This document shows positions 36,350-44,991 of a DNA stretch of 64,000 nucleotides, in pieces. Within the stretch, counting starts at the first letter, position 1, and every line of letters begins with the position of its first letter. Below the pieces are notes generated by a model. It worked only from the letters and a program-made list of their open reading frames with translations, was not told the origin of the DNA and did no database searches. The translations under genes and the position numbers were made by a program. Source of the stretch: Rhodobacteraceae bacterium WD3A24 (GTDB lineage: Bacteria > Pseudomonadota > Alphaproteobacteria > Rhodobacterales > Rhodobacteraceae). Location: positions 1-64,000 of the forward strand of contig PUHN01000011.1 in NCBI GenBank assembly GCA_002967695.1. The letters are read 5' to 3'.

Positions 36350-36766
36350 ATGCAGACGGAGTTCATCATCGAGACCCGTGGCTCCGGCCTTTACGAGATC
36401 ACCGGCCGGCTGTGCGACTGGCTCGAGACGCGCGGCGACGGGGTGGTGACGCTGTTCATCCGCCACAGCTCGGCCTCACTTCTGATCCAGGAGAACGCCG
36501 ATCCGGATGTGCAGGCCGACCTCGCCGACTATTTCGCGCGCCTTGTCCCGCCGGCCGACACGCCGCAAATGCGCTGGCTGCGCCATACCGCCGAGGGGCC
36601 CGACGACATGCCCGCTCACATCAAGGCGGCGATGCTGCCGGTGAGCCTTTCCATCCCCGTGGCGGGCGGGCGGCCCTTGCTGGGAACATGGCAGGGCGTG
36701 TTCGTCTTCGAACACCGCGCCCGGCCCCAGCACCGGCGGGTCGCCATAAGGATGCTGGGGGGATGA
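36350..36766 (+). CDS. YjbQ/UPF0047-family protein
   Basis: A 138-residue protein of the YjbQ family. The signature is IRHSSASLLIQENADPDVQAD, with conserved HSSASL and ENAD, followed by RWLRHTAEGPDDMPAHIK and the C-terminal LGTWQGVFVFEHR. Family members bind metal through conserved His/Asp/Glu residues, and some have thiamin phosphate synthase activity in vitro. The physiological role is unclear. Confidence 0.9.
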   Translation: MQTEFIIETRGSGLYEITGRLCDWLETRGDGVVTLFIRHSSASLLIQENADPDVQADLADYFARLVPPADTPQMRWLRHTAEGPDDMPAHIKAAMLPVSLSIPVAGGRPLLGTWQGVFVFEHRARPQHRRVAIRMLGG

Positions 36767-36915
36767 TGGTGCGGCGCCCCGCGGTCAAAGCCATTGCGTC
36801 GCGTCGCGCGGCGCGTCATGGTATTTTACGTGTTGATCGGCGTGGGCCGAGGCGGCGCGCACCGCATGCCCACCGGACCGGCCGGACACCGTGAGAGGGA
36901 GGTGGAAGACGCAGA

Positions 36916-37365
36916 ATGGTTACACTCAATGTCAACGGTCGCGAAGTCGATGTCGAGGCGGATGACGACACGCCGCTCCTGTGGGTTCTGCGCGATGAGC
37001 TCGGCCTGACCGGCACGAAGTTCGGCTGCGGAATCGCGCAGTGCGGGGCCTGCACCGTGCATGTGGACGGCACCGCGCGGCGCAGCTGCGTCACCCCGAT
37101 CAGCGCTGTCGCGGGGGCCGAGGTGGTCACGATCGAGGCGCTGGCCGAGCAGGATCATCCGCTCATCCGCGCCTGGCAGGCCGAGCAGGTGCCGCAATGC
37201 GGATACTGCCAGTCCGGGCAGATCATGCAGGCCGCCGATCTTCTGGCGCGCATCCCCGATCCGGGCCGCGACGACATTCGCAACGCCATGACCGGCAATA
37301 TCTGCCGCTGCGGAACCTATACCCGCATTTCGCGCGCCATCGAGCGGGCCGCAAGGGAGGGCTGA
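36916..37365 (+). CDS. Molybdenum hydroxylase small subunit, two [2Fe-2S] clusters
   Basis: The electron-transfer subunit of a xanthine-oxidase-family aldehyde/isoquinoline-type oxidoreductase (IorA-like), 149 residues. The plant-type cluster is held by C38, C43, C46 and C58 ([10 protein letters not shown]); the second cluster by C94, C97, C129 and C131 ([17 protein letters not shown]). It is translated just ahead of the large subunit (3-base gap). GAGAGGGAGG is upstream of the ATG. No FAD-binding medium subunit is nearby, which fits the two-subunit IorAB type rather than XdhABC. Confidence 0.92.
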   Translation: MVTLNVNGREVDVEADDDTPLLWVLRDELGLTGTKFGCGIAQCGACTVHVDGTARRSCVTPISAVAGAEVVTIEALAEQDHPLIRAWQAEQVPQCGYCQSGQIMQAADLLARIPDPGRDDIRNAMTGNICRCGTYTRISRAIERAAREG

Positions 37366-37368
37366 GCC

Positions 37369-39564
37369 ATGAAGGACGACACCACGAACCGGCCGACCGA
37401 CCTCAGCCGCCGCGGCTTTCTCGCGACGACCGGCGGCGCGACCTTTGCGCTGACCTTCCTGCCCGGCCCGGGCGCCATCGCGCGCGCCGAGGGCCATGCC
37501 GGCCGGGTCAATGCCTGGGTGCATGTCGCCACCGATGGCAGGATAACGATCCATGCGCCCGCCGCCGAGATGGGGCAGGGCGTCCAGACGGTCGTGCCGA
37601 TGATCGTCGCCGAGGAGCTCGACGCCGACTGGGACGACGTGTCTGTCGAGACCGCGCCCGTCGATCCGGCCTTCAACCATCCGATCTTCCGCGGCCAGTA
37701 TACCGTGGCCAGCCTGACGGTGCGCGGCTACTGGATGCCGGCGCGTCTGGCCGGCGCGCAGGTGCGCCGCGCGCTGATGATGGCGGCGGCCGAACACTGG
37801 GGCGTGGCGCTCGACGATCTGGCGACCGAACCCGGTGCGGTCATCGGGCCGGATGGCCGCCGGATGGGGTATGGCGAGATCGTCGCGACCGCCGCCATCC
37901 CCGGCACGCCGCCGGAGGTCGCGCCCGAGGAACTCAAGCCCGTCTCCGAATTCCGGCTGCTGGGCCATGACCGCGCCCGCGTGGACGTCGCCGACAAGTC
38001 GTCGGGGGCGGCGACCTATGCCGCCGATATCCGCCAAGAGGGGATGCTTTACGCCACCGTCGCGCGCGCGCCCGTCACCGGGCAGAGCGTGGGCGCCCAT
38101 AACGGCGATGAAATCGCCGCGATGGACGGGATCGAGGCGGTCGTCGATCTGGGCCACGGTGTCGCCGTCGTGGGGGCGAGCACCGCGCAGGTCTTCGCTG
38201 CGCGCCGCGCGCTCGACATCACCTGGAGCGGCACGCCCGACGGCACGCGCATCGATTCCGAGCGCGACCAGGGCGAATATCTCGCCCGCCTGCGCGACGA
38301 GGGGCAGGCCGCCGACAAGCTGTTCTCCAGCAGCGGCGAGGCCGAGGCTGCCCTGGAGGCGGCCCACGAGGTGGTCAGCCGGGAGTTCGTCACGGAATAC
38401 TGCTATCACGCCCAGATGGAGCCGATGGGCGGCGTTGCGCTGGTCAATGACGACTCCGCCGAGGTCTGGACCGGGACGCAATGGCAGACCATGGCGCTCA
38501 ACAAGACCGTCGCGGCGACCGGGCTCGACCCCGCGCAGGTCACGGTGCATCAGTTGTTCATGGGGGGCGGTTTCGGGCGGCGGGCCCATACCGAATACAT
38601 CGATGACGTGGTCGCCATCGCCAGCGAGCTGCGCGGCCGGCCGGTCAAGCTGTTGCTCAGCCGCGAGGATGACGTGGCCTCCGCGCGCCTGCGGCCGCTG
38701 ACCGCGCAGCGGGTGCAGATGGGCCTCGACGAGGCGGGGCGCATCGTGGCGCTGCGTCACGCCGTCGCCTGCCAGCCGGTCGCCCCCTACATGTACGGGC
38801 AGGCCCGGTGGGAAGCCGACGAGGGCGCCGACATCATCACCATGCGCGGCTCGTCGATGCCGCATTACGCGGTTCCCGACCAAATGGCCGAGCACTACTA
38901 CGAAATGCGCGGCGCCCGTGTCGCCGCCTGGCGCGGGATCGGGGCGGGCTATACCAAGTTCGCCCACGAAACCATGATCGACGAGATCGCGCGCATGCGC
39001 GGGGTCGACCCGCTCGACTACCGCCGGCAGATGGCCAGCTCGGACCGGGTGCGCGAGCTCCTCGACCATGTCGCCGGAATGGCTGACTGGGGCGAGGCAC
39101 GCGCGGAGGGGCGCGCGCTCGGGCTGGCCTTTGCCGAATACGGCGCGAGCCTCGCGGCGGCGGTGGCCGAGATTTCGCTCGACCGGGAAAGTGGCCGGAT
39201 TTCGGCACACAACATCTGGGCGGCAGCGGATGCCGGGCTGGCGCTTCAGCCCGACAACATCCGCGCGCAGATGGAGGGCGGAATGACCTTTGGCCTGAGC
39301 GCCGCGCTCAAGGAGGAGGTCACGCTGCGCGCAGGCCGGATCGAGCAGTCGAATTTCAGCGACTACCAGGTGATGCGCATGGCCGAGATGCCCGAGATCG
39401 TCGTCGATGTCCTGCAGGGCGACGACAGCCCCACCGAAGTCGGCGAGCTCGGCCTGCCCGTCGTCGCGCCGGCGATCGCCAACGCCTTTCTTGCGCTGAC
39501 CGGCAGGACGGTTAATCACCTGCCCATGACGCCGGAGCGGATTCGCGCGGTTCTCGAAGCCTGA
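37369..39564 (+). CDS. Molybdopterin hydroxylase large subunit, Tat-exported (IorB-like)
   Basis: The catalytic subunit, 731 residues, binding molybdopterin cytosine dinucleotide in relatives. A twin-arginine signal (LSRRGFLATTGGATFALTFL) indicates export of the folded enzyme to the periplasm, probably with the small subunit hitchhiking. The mature part has AEMGQGVQTVVPMIVAEEL, the GRRAHTEY region, FMGGGFGRR and the final ELGLPVVAPAIANAFLALTG. The fused two-domain layout is that of IorB/isoquinoline-1-oxidoreductase rather than aldehyde dehydrogenase CoxL. The substrate could be an aldehyde or N-heterocycle. No XdhC-type maturation factor or cytochrome partner is adjacent. Confidence 0.9.
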   Translation: MKDDTTNRPTDLSRRGFLATTGGATFALTFLPGPGAIARAEGHAGRVNAWVHVATDGRITIHAPAAEMGQGVQTVVPMIVAEELDADWDDVSVETAPVDPAFNHPIFRGQYTVASLTVRGYWMPARLAGAQVRRALMMAAAEHWGVALDDLATEPGAVIGPDGRRMGYGEIVATAAIPGTPPEVAPEELKPVSEFRLLGHDRARVDVADKSSGAATYAADIRQEGMLYATVARAPVTGQSVGAHNGDEIAAMDGIEAVVDLGHGVAVVGASTAQVFAARRALDITWSGTPDGTRIDSERDQGEYLARLRDEGQAADKLFSSSGEAEAALEAAHEVVSREFVTEYCYHAQMEPMGGVALVNDDSAEVWTGTQWQTMALNKTVAATGLDPAQVTVHQLFMGGGFGRRAHTEYIDDVVAIASELRGRPVKLLLSREDDVASARLRPLTAQRVQMGLDEAGRIVALRHAVACQPVAPYMYGQARWEADEGADIITMRGSSMPHYAVPDQMAEHYYEMRGARVAAWRGIGAGYTKFAHETMIDEIARMRGVDPLDYRRQMASSDRVRELLDHVAGMADWGEARAEGRALGLAFAEYGASLAAAVAEISLDRESGRISAHNIWAAADAGLALQPDNIRAQMEGGMTFGLSAALKEEVTLRAGRIEQSNFSDYQVMRMAEMPEIVVDVLQGDDSPTEVGELGLPVVAPAIANAFLALTGRTVNHLPMTPERIRAVLEA

Positions 39565-39773
39565 CCGTGGAAGGGGGCGCTTGGGGAAAGTGAAGCCGAT
39601 CACCGGGTGGTGGCGCGCGTCGTCGCCCGGCGCCACATGCGCGGTGGCGGCGGGGTGGCCCGCTTTGTGCGGGCTTGCTCGATCCCGCAAGGCGGGTCGC
39701 GACCCTCCGAATGGGCGGATGTGGCGCGATCACCTGTGTCGGGACTTCGCGTGGCAATCGTGAAAGGAGCGCC

Positions 39774-40811
39774 GTGGCCACCTATCTCGTGACTGGCGGG
39801 GCCGGGTTTCTCGGCATCAATCTCGTGCGCCATCTCCTGGGGCAGGGGCACACGGTGCGCAGTTTCGACGTGGCGCCCTTCGATTATCCCGAAGCGGGCG
39901 ACATCTCGATCATTCAGGGCGATATTCGCGACCTCGACCTGCATGCCCGTGCTTTCGAGGGCGTGGATATCGTCGTACACTGCGCCGCCGCGCTGCCGTT
40001 GTGTGCCCCCGACGAAATCATGTCGACCGATGTCGAGGGCACGCGGCGCCTGCTCCGCTCGGCCGCCGCGGCGGGGGTGGCGCGGTTCATTCACATCTCC
40101 TCGACGGCGGTCTATGGCATCCCCGGTCACCATCCGCTGTTCGAGGACGATCCGCTCGTGGGTGTGGGGCCCTACGGCGCCGCGAAGATCGCCGCCGAGG
40201 AGGTCTGCGCCGAGTTCCGCGCCGATGGCATGTGCGTTCCCGTGCTGCGTCCGAAGTCCTTCGTCGGCCCCGAGCGCCTCGGCGCATTCGAATTGCTCTA
40301 CGACTTCGCCCATGACGGGCACAACTTTCCAGTGCTCGGGCGGGGCGACAACCTGTATCAACTGCTCGACGTCGACGATCTGTGCCAGGCGATCACGCAA
40401 TGCGCGACGGGTGCGCCGGCGGACGTCAATGATGTCTTCAACATCGGCGCGGAGCGGTTCGGCACGCTCCGGCAGGGGTTTCAGGCAGTGCTCGACCGTG
40501 CCGGCCACGGCAAGCGGGTAATCGGCCTGCCCGCCGCGCCGGCGATCTGGACGCTGCGCGCGCTGGAGGCGGTGAAGCTTTCCCCCCTCTACAAGTGGAT
40601 ATACGAGACGGCGGCAAGGGACAGCTATGTCAGCATCGACCGCGCCAAGGCGCGGCTGGGCTATGCGCCGCAGTATTCCAACGAGGAGGCGCTGGTGCGC
40701 AATTACGAGTGGTACGTCGCCAACCGAGACCGTATCGGCAAGGCTGCCGGCGTGACCCACCGCGTGCCGTGGAAACGCGGGGCGCTGGCGCTTGCGCGCT
40801 ACATTTTCTAG
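39774..40811 (+). CDS. NAD-dependent epimerase/dehydratase (extended SDR)
   Basis: A nucleotide-sugar-epimerase-like enzyme of 345 residues. The NAD site is YLVTGGAGFLGINLVRHLL; the catalytic block shows the Ser in HISSTAVYG and the YxxxK motif in GPYGAAKIAAEE. The C-terminal substrate domain ends with RVPWKRGALALARYIF. A GTG start is taken at 39774 with AAGGAG 4 bases ahead; the frame is open upstream without homology. The exact sugar or other substrate is unknown. It could belong with the glycosyltransferases at 46.8-48.8 kb, but a LysR-TRAP cluster lies between. Confidence 0.85.
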   Translation: MATYLVTGGAGFLGINLVRHLLGQGHTVRSFDVAPFDYPEAGDISIIQGDIRDLDLHARAFEGVDIVVHCAAALPLCAPDEIMSTDVEGTRRLLRSAAAAGVARFIHISSTAVYGIPGHHPLFEDDPLVGVGPYGAAKIAAEEVCAEFRADGMCVPVLRPKSFVGPERLGAFELLYDFAHDGHNFPVLGRGDNLYQLLDVDDLCQAITQCATGAPADVNDVFNIGAERFGTLRQGFQAVLDRAGHGKRVIGLPAAPAIWTLRALEAVKLSPLYKWIYETAARDSYVSIDRAKARLGYAPQYSNEEALVRNYEWYVANRDRIGKAAGVTHRVPWKRGALALARYIF

Positions 40812-40889
40812 GGTCGGGCGCATGGCCGGCTGACAATCCGCCGCGGCCCCGCCCCCCTAGGCGGCGGAGCGAAGGAAAAGGACATCGCG

Positions 40890-41798
40890 ATGGACCCGCG
40901 CATACGCTTGCGGCATCTGCGGTTCTTCGCGGCGGCCGCCCGGCACCGCAGCATCACCCGTGCGGCCGACCAGCTCAATACGGTTCAGCCATCGGTTTCA
41001 CGCACGCTGGGCGAGCTGGAGGAAATCATCGGCAAGCCTTTGTTCGAGCGCAGTCGTCGCGGGCTGGTCCTGACCGCCGCCGGGGAGACCCTGCTGCATT
41101 TCGTCGACATGGGGCTGGCCCAGCTTTCCGAGGGTGTGGCCCAGAGTGCGGGGCGGGGCGCCGGCCGGGTGGTCGCGCTGGGGATGCTGCCCAACGTGGC
41201 CAGCGCCCTGGTGCCGCAGGTGGTCGAGCGGTTCAAGCAGACTGATCCGCGGACCGTCGTGCGCCTTCACACCGGCACCGGCGACGAGATGCTGCGGATG
41301 CTGCGCGCTGGCGAGATCGACTTCATCATCGGCCGGCTGATGGACGACGAGCGCATTCACGGGCTCAATTTCGACCATCTCTATGACGAACGTCTCGCCT
41401 TTGCCTGCCGGGTGGGGCATCCGCTGGCGGGCGGCGAGGTTCTCACCTTCGATCGGATCGGAGCCTACCCGGTGGTGATCCCGCTTCCCGGCACGATCAT
41501 CCGCATGGAACTCAACCGCTTTCTCACGCAGATCGGCGCGGAGGATTTCGAGGACGCGATCGAGACGATTTCCTTCGAGTTCGCGCGCACCTATGCCTTT
41601 CGCACCGACGCGGTGGTGATCATGCCCTACGGGGCTTTGAAGCCGGATATCGCCGCGGGTATGCTTGCGCTGCTCGATGTGGGGGAGGGCTATCTGGTCG
41701 GACCGGTAGGGATGACGCATGTGCCCGGTCGCGAGCTTTCGATGCCGGCCCGCCGCTTGATGGACCTGTTCCGCGAGGCCGAGAATCCACACTCCTAA
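40890..41798 (+). CDS. LysR-family transcriptional regulator
   Basis: A 302-residue DNA-binding regulator. The winged helix-turn-helix (about 5-65) reads LRHLRFFAAAARHRSITRAA, NTVQPSVSRTLGELEEIIG and LFERSRRGLVLTAAG, closest in feel to PcaQ/GbpR-type LysR proteins. The C-terminal effector domain contains LGMLPNVASALVPQVVERF and FIIGRLMDDERIHGLNF. It precedes the TAXI binding-protein gene by 123 bases in the same direction and probably controls the TRAP-sulfatase cluster. The inducer is unknown. Confidence 0.9.
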   Translation: MDPRIRLRHLRFFAAAARHRSITRAADQLNTVQPSVSRTLGELEEIIGKPLFERSRRGLVLTAAGETLLHFVDMGLAQLSEGVAQSAGRGAGRVVALGMLPNVASALVPQVVERFKQTDPRTVVRLHTGTGDEMLRMLRAGEIDFIIGRLMDDERIHGLNFDHLYDERLAFACRVGHPLAGGEVLTFDRIGAYPVVIPLPGTIIRMELNRFLTQIGAEDFEDAIETISFEFARTYAFRTDAVVIMPYGALKPDIAAGMLALLDVGEGYLVGPVGMTHVPGRELSMPARRLMDLFREAENPHS

Positions 41799-41829
41799 AC
41801 ATAGCGAAATTGGTATGCATAAAGCGGAG

Positions 41830-41861
41830 ATGACATTTTACATGTTTTGCTCTCCTGTCAT
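41830..41861 (+). promoter_or_regulatory. Candidate operator ahead of the TAXI-TRAP genes
   Basis: ATGACA (41830-41835) and TGTCAT (41856-41861) form an interrupted inverted repeat with a 20-base centre in an AT-rich gap between the LysR gene and its likely target. The spacing is wider than the classic LysR T-N11-A box, so this is only a candidate binding site. Confidence 0.3.
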
Positions 41862-41921
41862 CCTTCGTGCATCCCGCCGCCGGGAGGAGCCGGCGCCGGA
41901 ATCGCAGGAAGGGAGGACAGC

Positions 41922-42944
41922 ATGTTTTCGAGGTTTAAGTCGTTCGCGGCTGCGGCCGCACTCGTGGCGCTGGGCGGCGCAGCGGCCAGCGCGCAAGGCT
42001 ACAGCATCGAGGGCGCCGGGTCGGCGTCGCTCACCGGGATCGTACCGCAGACATTGGCCCAATACGCCAGTGACGAGGGAATAGACCTGCAGGTCGTGCT
42101 GGGCCAGACGCTGACCCGCTCGGCGCTCAGGGTCGCGGCCGGCCGGCTCGATTTCGCGGTGGTGCCGCCGCCGGCCTATGGCGCGATGTCGCGCGGCGTG
42201 GGCCCCTATGCCCAGCAGGCCGAGCAGGCGCAGGAGCTTTCGCAGAACATGCGCGCGCTCTTCGGCTTTCCCGGCGGGACGTTCCACGCCATCGTCTGGG
42301 CCGACAGCGGTATCGAGAGTTGGGAAGACGTCGAGGGCCGCCGCATCTATGTCGGCCCGCCGGCCGGTGCGGCCAATGCGCAGATGCGTGGCATGGTCCG
42401 GCTGGCCACCGGCGGCTACGAGGCCGGAGAGGACTATGAGGGCATGCGCGCGCCGTGGAACGCGGCCCAGCAGGCTTTCCAGGACGGCCAGTACGACGTC
42501 TACATCGCCGCCGCCGCTGTGGGCCAGCAGTCGCTCAACGAGCTCAGCCTGCTGCGCCCGATCCGCATTCTGGGCATGCCCGAGGATGTGCTCGGCTCGC
42601 AGGAGTATGCCGACTTCCTCGTCGACTCCGCGCTCACGACGGCCGAGATTCCTGCGGGCACCTATGAAGGCCAGGTCAACAGCGACGAGACGCTGCATAC
42701 CCCGGTGACGACGATGATGATCGCCACCAATGCCGACATGTCCGAGGATGTCGCCTATCGCCTGACGCGCGCCTACTGGGAGAACATCGACGAGATGAAG
42801 GCCAACAACGCGCTGCTGCGCACGATCGACGAATCCCGGCCCTTCATCGGTGTGAACGCGCCGCTCCATCCCGGATCGCTGCGCTATTACCGCGAGGCCG
42901 GCGTCGAGGTGCCCGAGCGGCTGATTCCCGAAGGCGCCGAATAG
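41922..42944 (+). CDS. TAXI-family TRAP transporter solute-binding protein
   Basis: A 340-residue periplasmic binding protein. The signal peptide (1 to about 24) ends ASAQ. The mature part opens YSIEGAGSASLTGIVPQTLAQYA, the TAXI pattern, with FPGGTFHAIVWADSGIESWEDVEGRRIYVGP shortened here to its key element GRRIYVGPPAGA, and a typical interdomain hinge. It delivers an unknown anionic substrate to the membrane permease coded next. GGGAGG precedes the ATG at 41922. A 14-bp stem-loop follows the stop, likely setting a higher level for this protein than for the permease. Confidence 0.88.
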   Translation: MFSRFKSFAAAAALVALGGAAASAQGYSIEGAGSASLTGIVPQTLAQYASDEGIDLQVVLGQTLTRSALRVAAGRLDFAVVPPPAYGAMSRGVGPYAQQAEQAQELSQNMRALFGFPGGTFHAIVWADSGIESWEDVEGRRIYVGPPAGAANAQMRGMVRLATGGYEAGEDYEGMRAPWNAAQQAFQDGQYDVYIAAAAVGQQSLNELSLLRPIRILGMPEDVLGSQEYADFLVDSALTTAEIPAGTYEGQVNSDETLHTPVTTMMIATNADMSEDVAYRLTRAYWENIDEMKANNALLRTIDESRPFIGVNAPLHPGSLRYYREAGVEVPERLIPEGAE

Positions 42945-42952
42945 ACGCCGCG

Positions 42953-42992
42953 CCGCGGCGCCCCGGCGGAGGGTTTCCCCGGGGCGCCGCGG
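42953..42992 (+). terminator. Strong intercistronic stem-loop after the binding-protein gene
   Basis: A perfect 14-base inverted repeat (CCGCGGCGCCCCGG / CCGGGGCGCCGCGG) with a 12-base loop begins 8 bases after the TAXI gene stop and lies 50 bases before the permease ATG. There is no T-run, so it is more likely an mRNA-stabilising or partial-termination element, as is common after binding-protein genes in transport operons. Confidence 0.65.
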
Positions 42993-43041
42993 GGTGTTCC
43001 CGCCGGCTCGGCCGTCAGCCCGACTACGCACAGGTGATGCC

Positions 43042-44964
43042 ATGACCATGACCGTCAGAGCCCTCAGGACGGCCGCGTTCCTGTTCGGCCTGTTCATCGC
43101 GGTGATCGGCGTGATCAACGTGATGCCGTCCTGGGGAATCCTGCCGCGGCTGGGCCCTTTCCCGGTGGAGTGGTACCGGCCGCTGTTCTTTTTCGCCAGC
43201 ATGGGCGCCATCATTCTGGTGCAGGCGCAGAAATGGGCCGAGCAGCCGGCCTGGGGCCCCCTGCCGCCCCTGTTTCACGCCGCGCTCTTCGCTCTGACGG
43301 CGTGGTTCTGCTGGGACTATTTCATCGTCAGCCGGATCATGGCCGACTCGATCCTGTTCTTCACCGAGCGCGAAGCCTGGATCGCCACGGCGATGACCGT
43401 CATCGTCCTGTGGGCCTGCTGGCGCGCCTGGGGGCTGCCCATTGCCGTGCTCGGCGCGCTGGCCTTCGTCTATCTCGCCACCGGCCAGTACTGGCCCGGC
43501 GTTCTCGCCACCGTTCCCACCAACATGGCGGAAACCGTGGCGATAAACATCTGGTATCACACCGATCAGGGCATGCTCGGCTCGATCATGGGGATCCTGC
43601 TGTCCACCGTGCTGCCGTTCATCCTCCTGGGTGCCATCCTCGAAGGATGCGGGGCGGGAAACTCCATGATCCGGGTGTCGTTCCGGCTGCTGCGCCGGTT
43701 GCGGGGCGGGCCGGCCTATGCCGCCGTGGCCGCCTCGGCGCTGTTCGGCACCGTCTCGGGCTCGGCGGTGGCCAATGTTGTCGGAACCGGGGTGGTCACC
43801 ATCCCGATGATCAAGCGGCGCGGCTTCAGCGCGAATTTTGCCGGGGCGGTGGAGGCAACGGCGTCGACCGGCGGCCAGATCCTGCCTCCCATCATGGGAG
43901 CGGCCGCGCTGGTGATGGCCGATTATGTGGGGGTGACCTACCTGACGGTGATCACCGCCGTGCTGGTGCCGGCCATCGCCTTTTACGCCAGCCTGTTCCT
44001 GGCCATCTATTTCGAGGCCAACCGGCTGGGCGTGCAGGACAACGAGCCCGAGGAATTCGAGATTTCCAACCAGGACTGGCTCAACCTGATCCTGGTCTTC
44101 GCGCCGATCGGGGTGGTGGTGTGGCTGCTCATCGGGGGGCTGTCGCCGGCGGGCGCCTCGATCGCCGCCATCGGCGTGCTGATCCCGCTGAGCTTCATCA
44201 ACCCCGCGATCCGCCGCCAGCCTTGGCGACTGGTGGTGGCGCTGTCGAATGGCGGGCGCACGGTGGGGCAACTGGCGATCGCCATCGCCATTGTCGGCAT
44301 CGTCGTCTCGACGCTGTCGGCCACCGGCATGCCCACCAAGTTCGCGGTGCTCCTGTCGGACGCCTCCAACAGCTCCCTCATGGCGGCGCTCTCGATCGCG
44401 GCGCTGGGCTGTATCGTGCTGGGGATGGGGATGCCCACCCTGCCGGCCTATATCGCCATCGTCGTCATCATCGGACCGACATTGCAGAGCTTCGGCATGC
44501 AGCCGCTGGCTGCGCACATGTTCGTGTTCTTCTTCGGCGTCGCCTCAGTCATCACCCCGCCGGTGGCAATCGCGGCCTATGCCGCCGCCGCCATCGCCAA
44601 GGGCAAGCCCATCGCCACCTCGGTGCAATGCGTGCGCATCGGGGCGATGATCTTCCTCATCCCCTTCGCCTTTGCCTTCAATCCTGAGCTACTGGTCGGG
44701 ATGCTGCCCGATATCGGTGCGGGCGCGCTCGCTCTCGGGATGGGGCGGCTGGCGCTGGCCCTCTACATGTGCTCGAGCGCGCTGGTCGGGTTCGACCGGG
44801 CGCGGCTCACCCCGCTTGAAAGGCTGGGCCGCCTCGCGGCGACGGTGCTGCTCATTGCTGCCCCGTCCTGGGCCTATCTCGGCGGGGCGGCGCTGGGTGT
44901 CGCGCTGCTGGCCTGGCATCTCGTCCTCGCGCCGCGTCTGGCGCGCGGGGCAATCCGAATCTGA
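43042..44964 (+). CDS. Fused TRAP transporter permease (DctQM type)
   Basis: A 640-residue multi-span membrane protein joining a small four-helix DctQ-like part (to about 180) to the large DctM-like part. Typical DctM motifs are LLSTVLPFILLGAILEGCGA, GTVSGSAVANVVGTGVVTIP, GGQILPPIMGAAALVMADYV and GMGMPTLPAYIAIVVIIGP. TAXI binding proteins normally pair with such fused permeases, as here. It uses the sodium gradient to import the substrate. The ATG at 43042 follows GGTGATGCC. The next gene starts 27 bases after the stop. Confidence 0.93.
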   Translation: MTMTVRALRTAAFLFGLFIAVIGVINVMPSWGILPRLGPFPVEWYRPLFFFASMGAIILVQAQKWAEQPAWGPLPPLFHAALFALTAWFCWDYFIVSRIMADSILFFTEREAWIATAMTVIVLWACWRAWGLPIAVLGALAFVYLATGQYWPGVLATVPTNMAETVAINIWYHTDQGMLGSIMGILLSTVLPFILLGAILEGCGAGNSMIRVSFRLLRRLRGGPAYAAVAASALFGTVSGSAVANVVGTGVVTIPMIKRRGFSANFAGAVEATASTGGQILPPIMGAAALVMADYVGVTYLTVITAVLVPAIAFYASLFLAIYFEANRLGVQDNEPEEFEISNQDWLNLILVFAPIGVVVWLLIGGLSPAGASIAAIGVLIPLSFINPAIRRQPWRLVVALSNGGRTVGQLAIAIAIVGIVVSTLSATGMPTKFAVLLSDASNSSLMAALSIAALGCIVLGMGMPTLPAYIAIVVIIGPTLQSFGMQPLAAHMFVFFFGVASVITPPVAIAAYAAAAIAKGKPIATSVQCVRIGAMIFLIPFAFAFNPELLVGMLPDIGAGALALGMGRLALALYMCSSALVGFDRARLTPLERLGRLAATVLLIAAPSWAYLGGAALGVALLAWHLVLAPRLARGAIRI

Positions 44965-44991
44965 CACCGATTTCCTTTTCGAGGCAGAGCA

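Noticed and set aside
36826-39690. A 954-codon open frame on the minus strand opposite the molybdenum hydroxylase genes
   Set aside because: It is the antisense of iorAB-like genes with clear cofactor motifs on the plus strand. The product is Arg/His/Asp-rich without domains, a usual artefact of GC-rich DNA.
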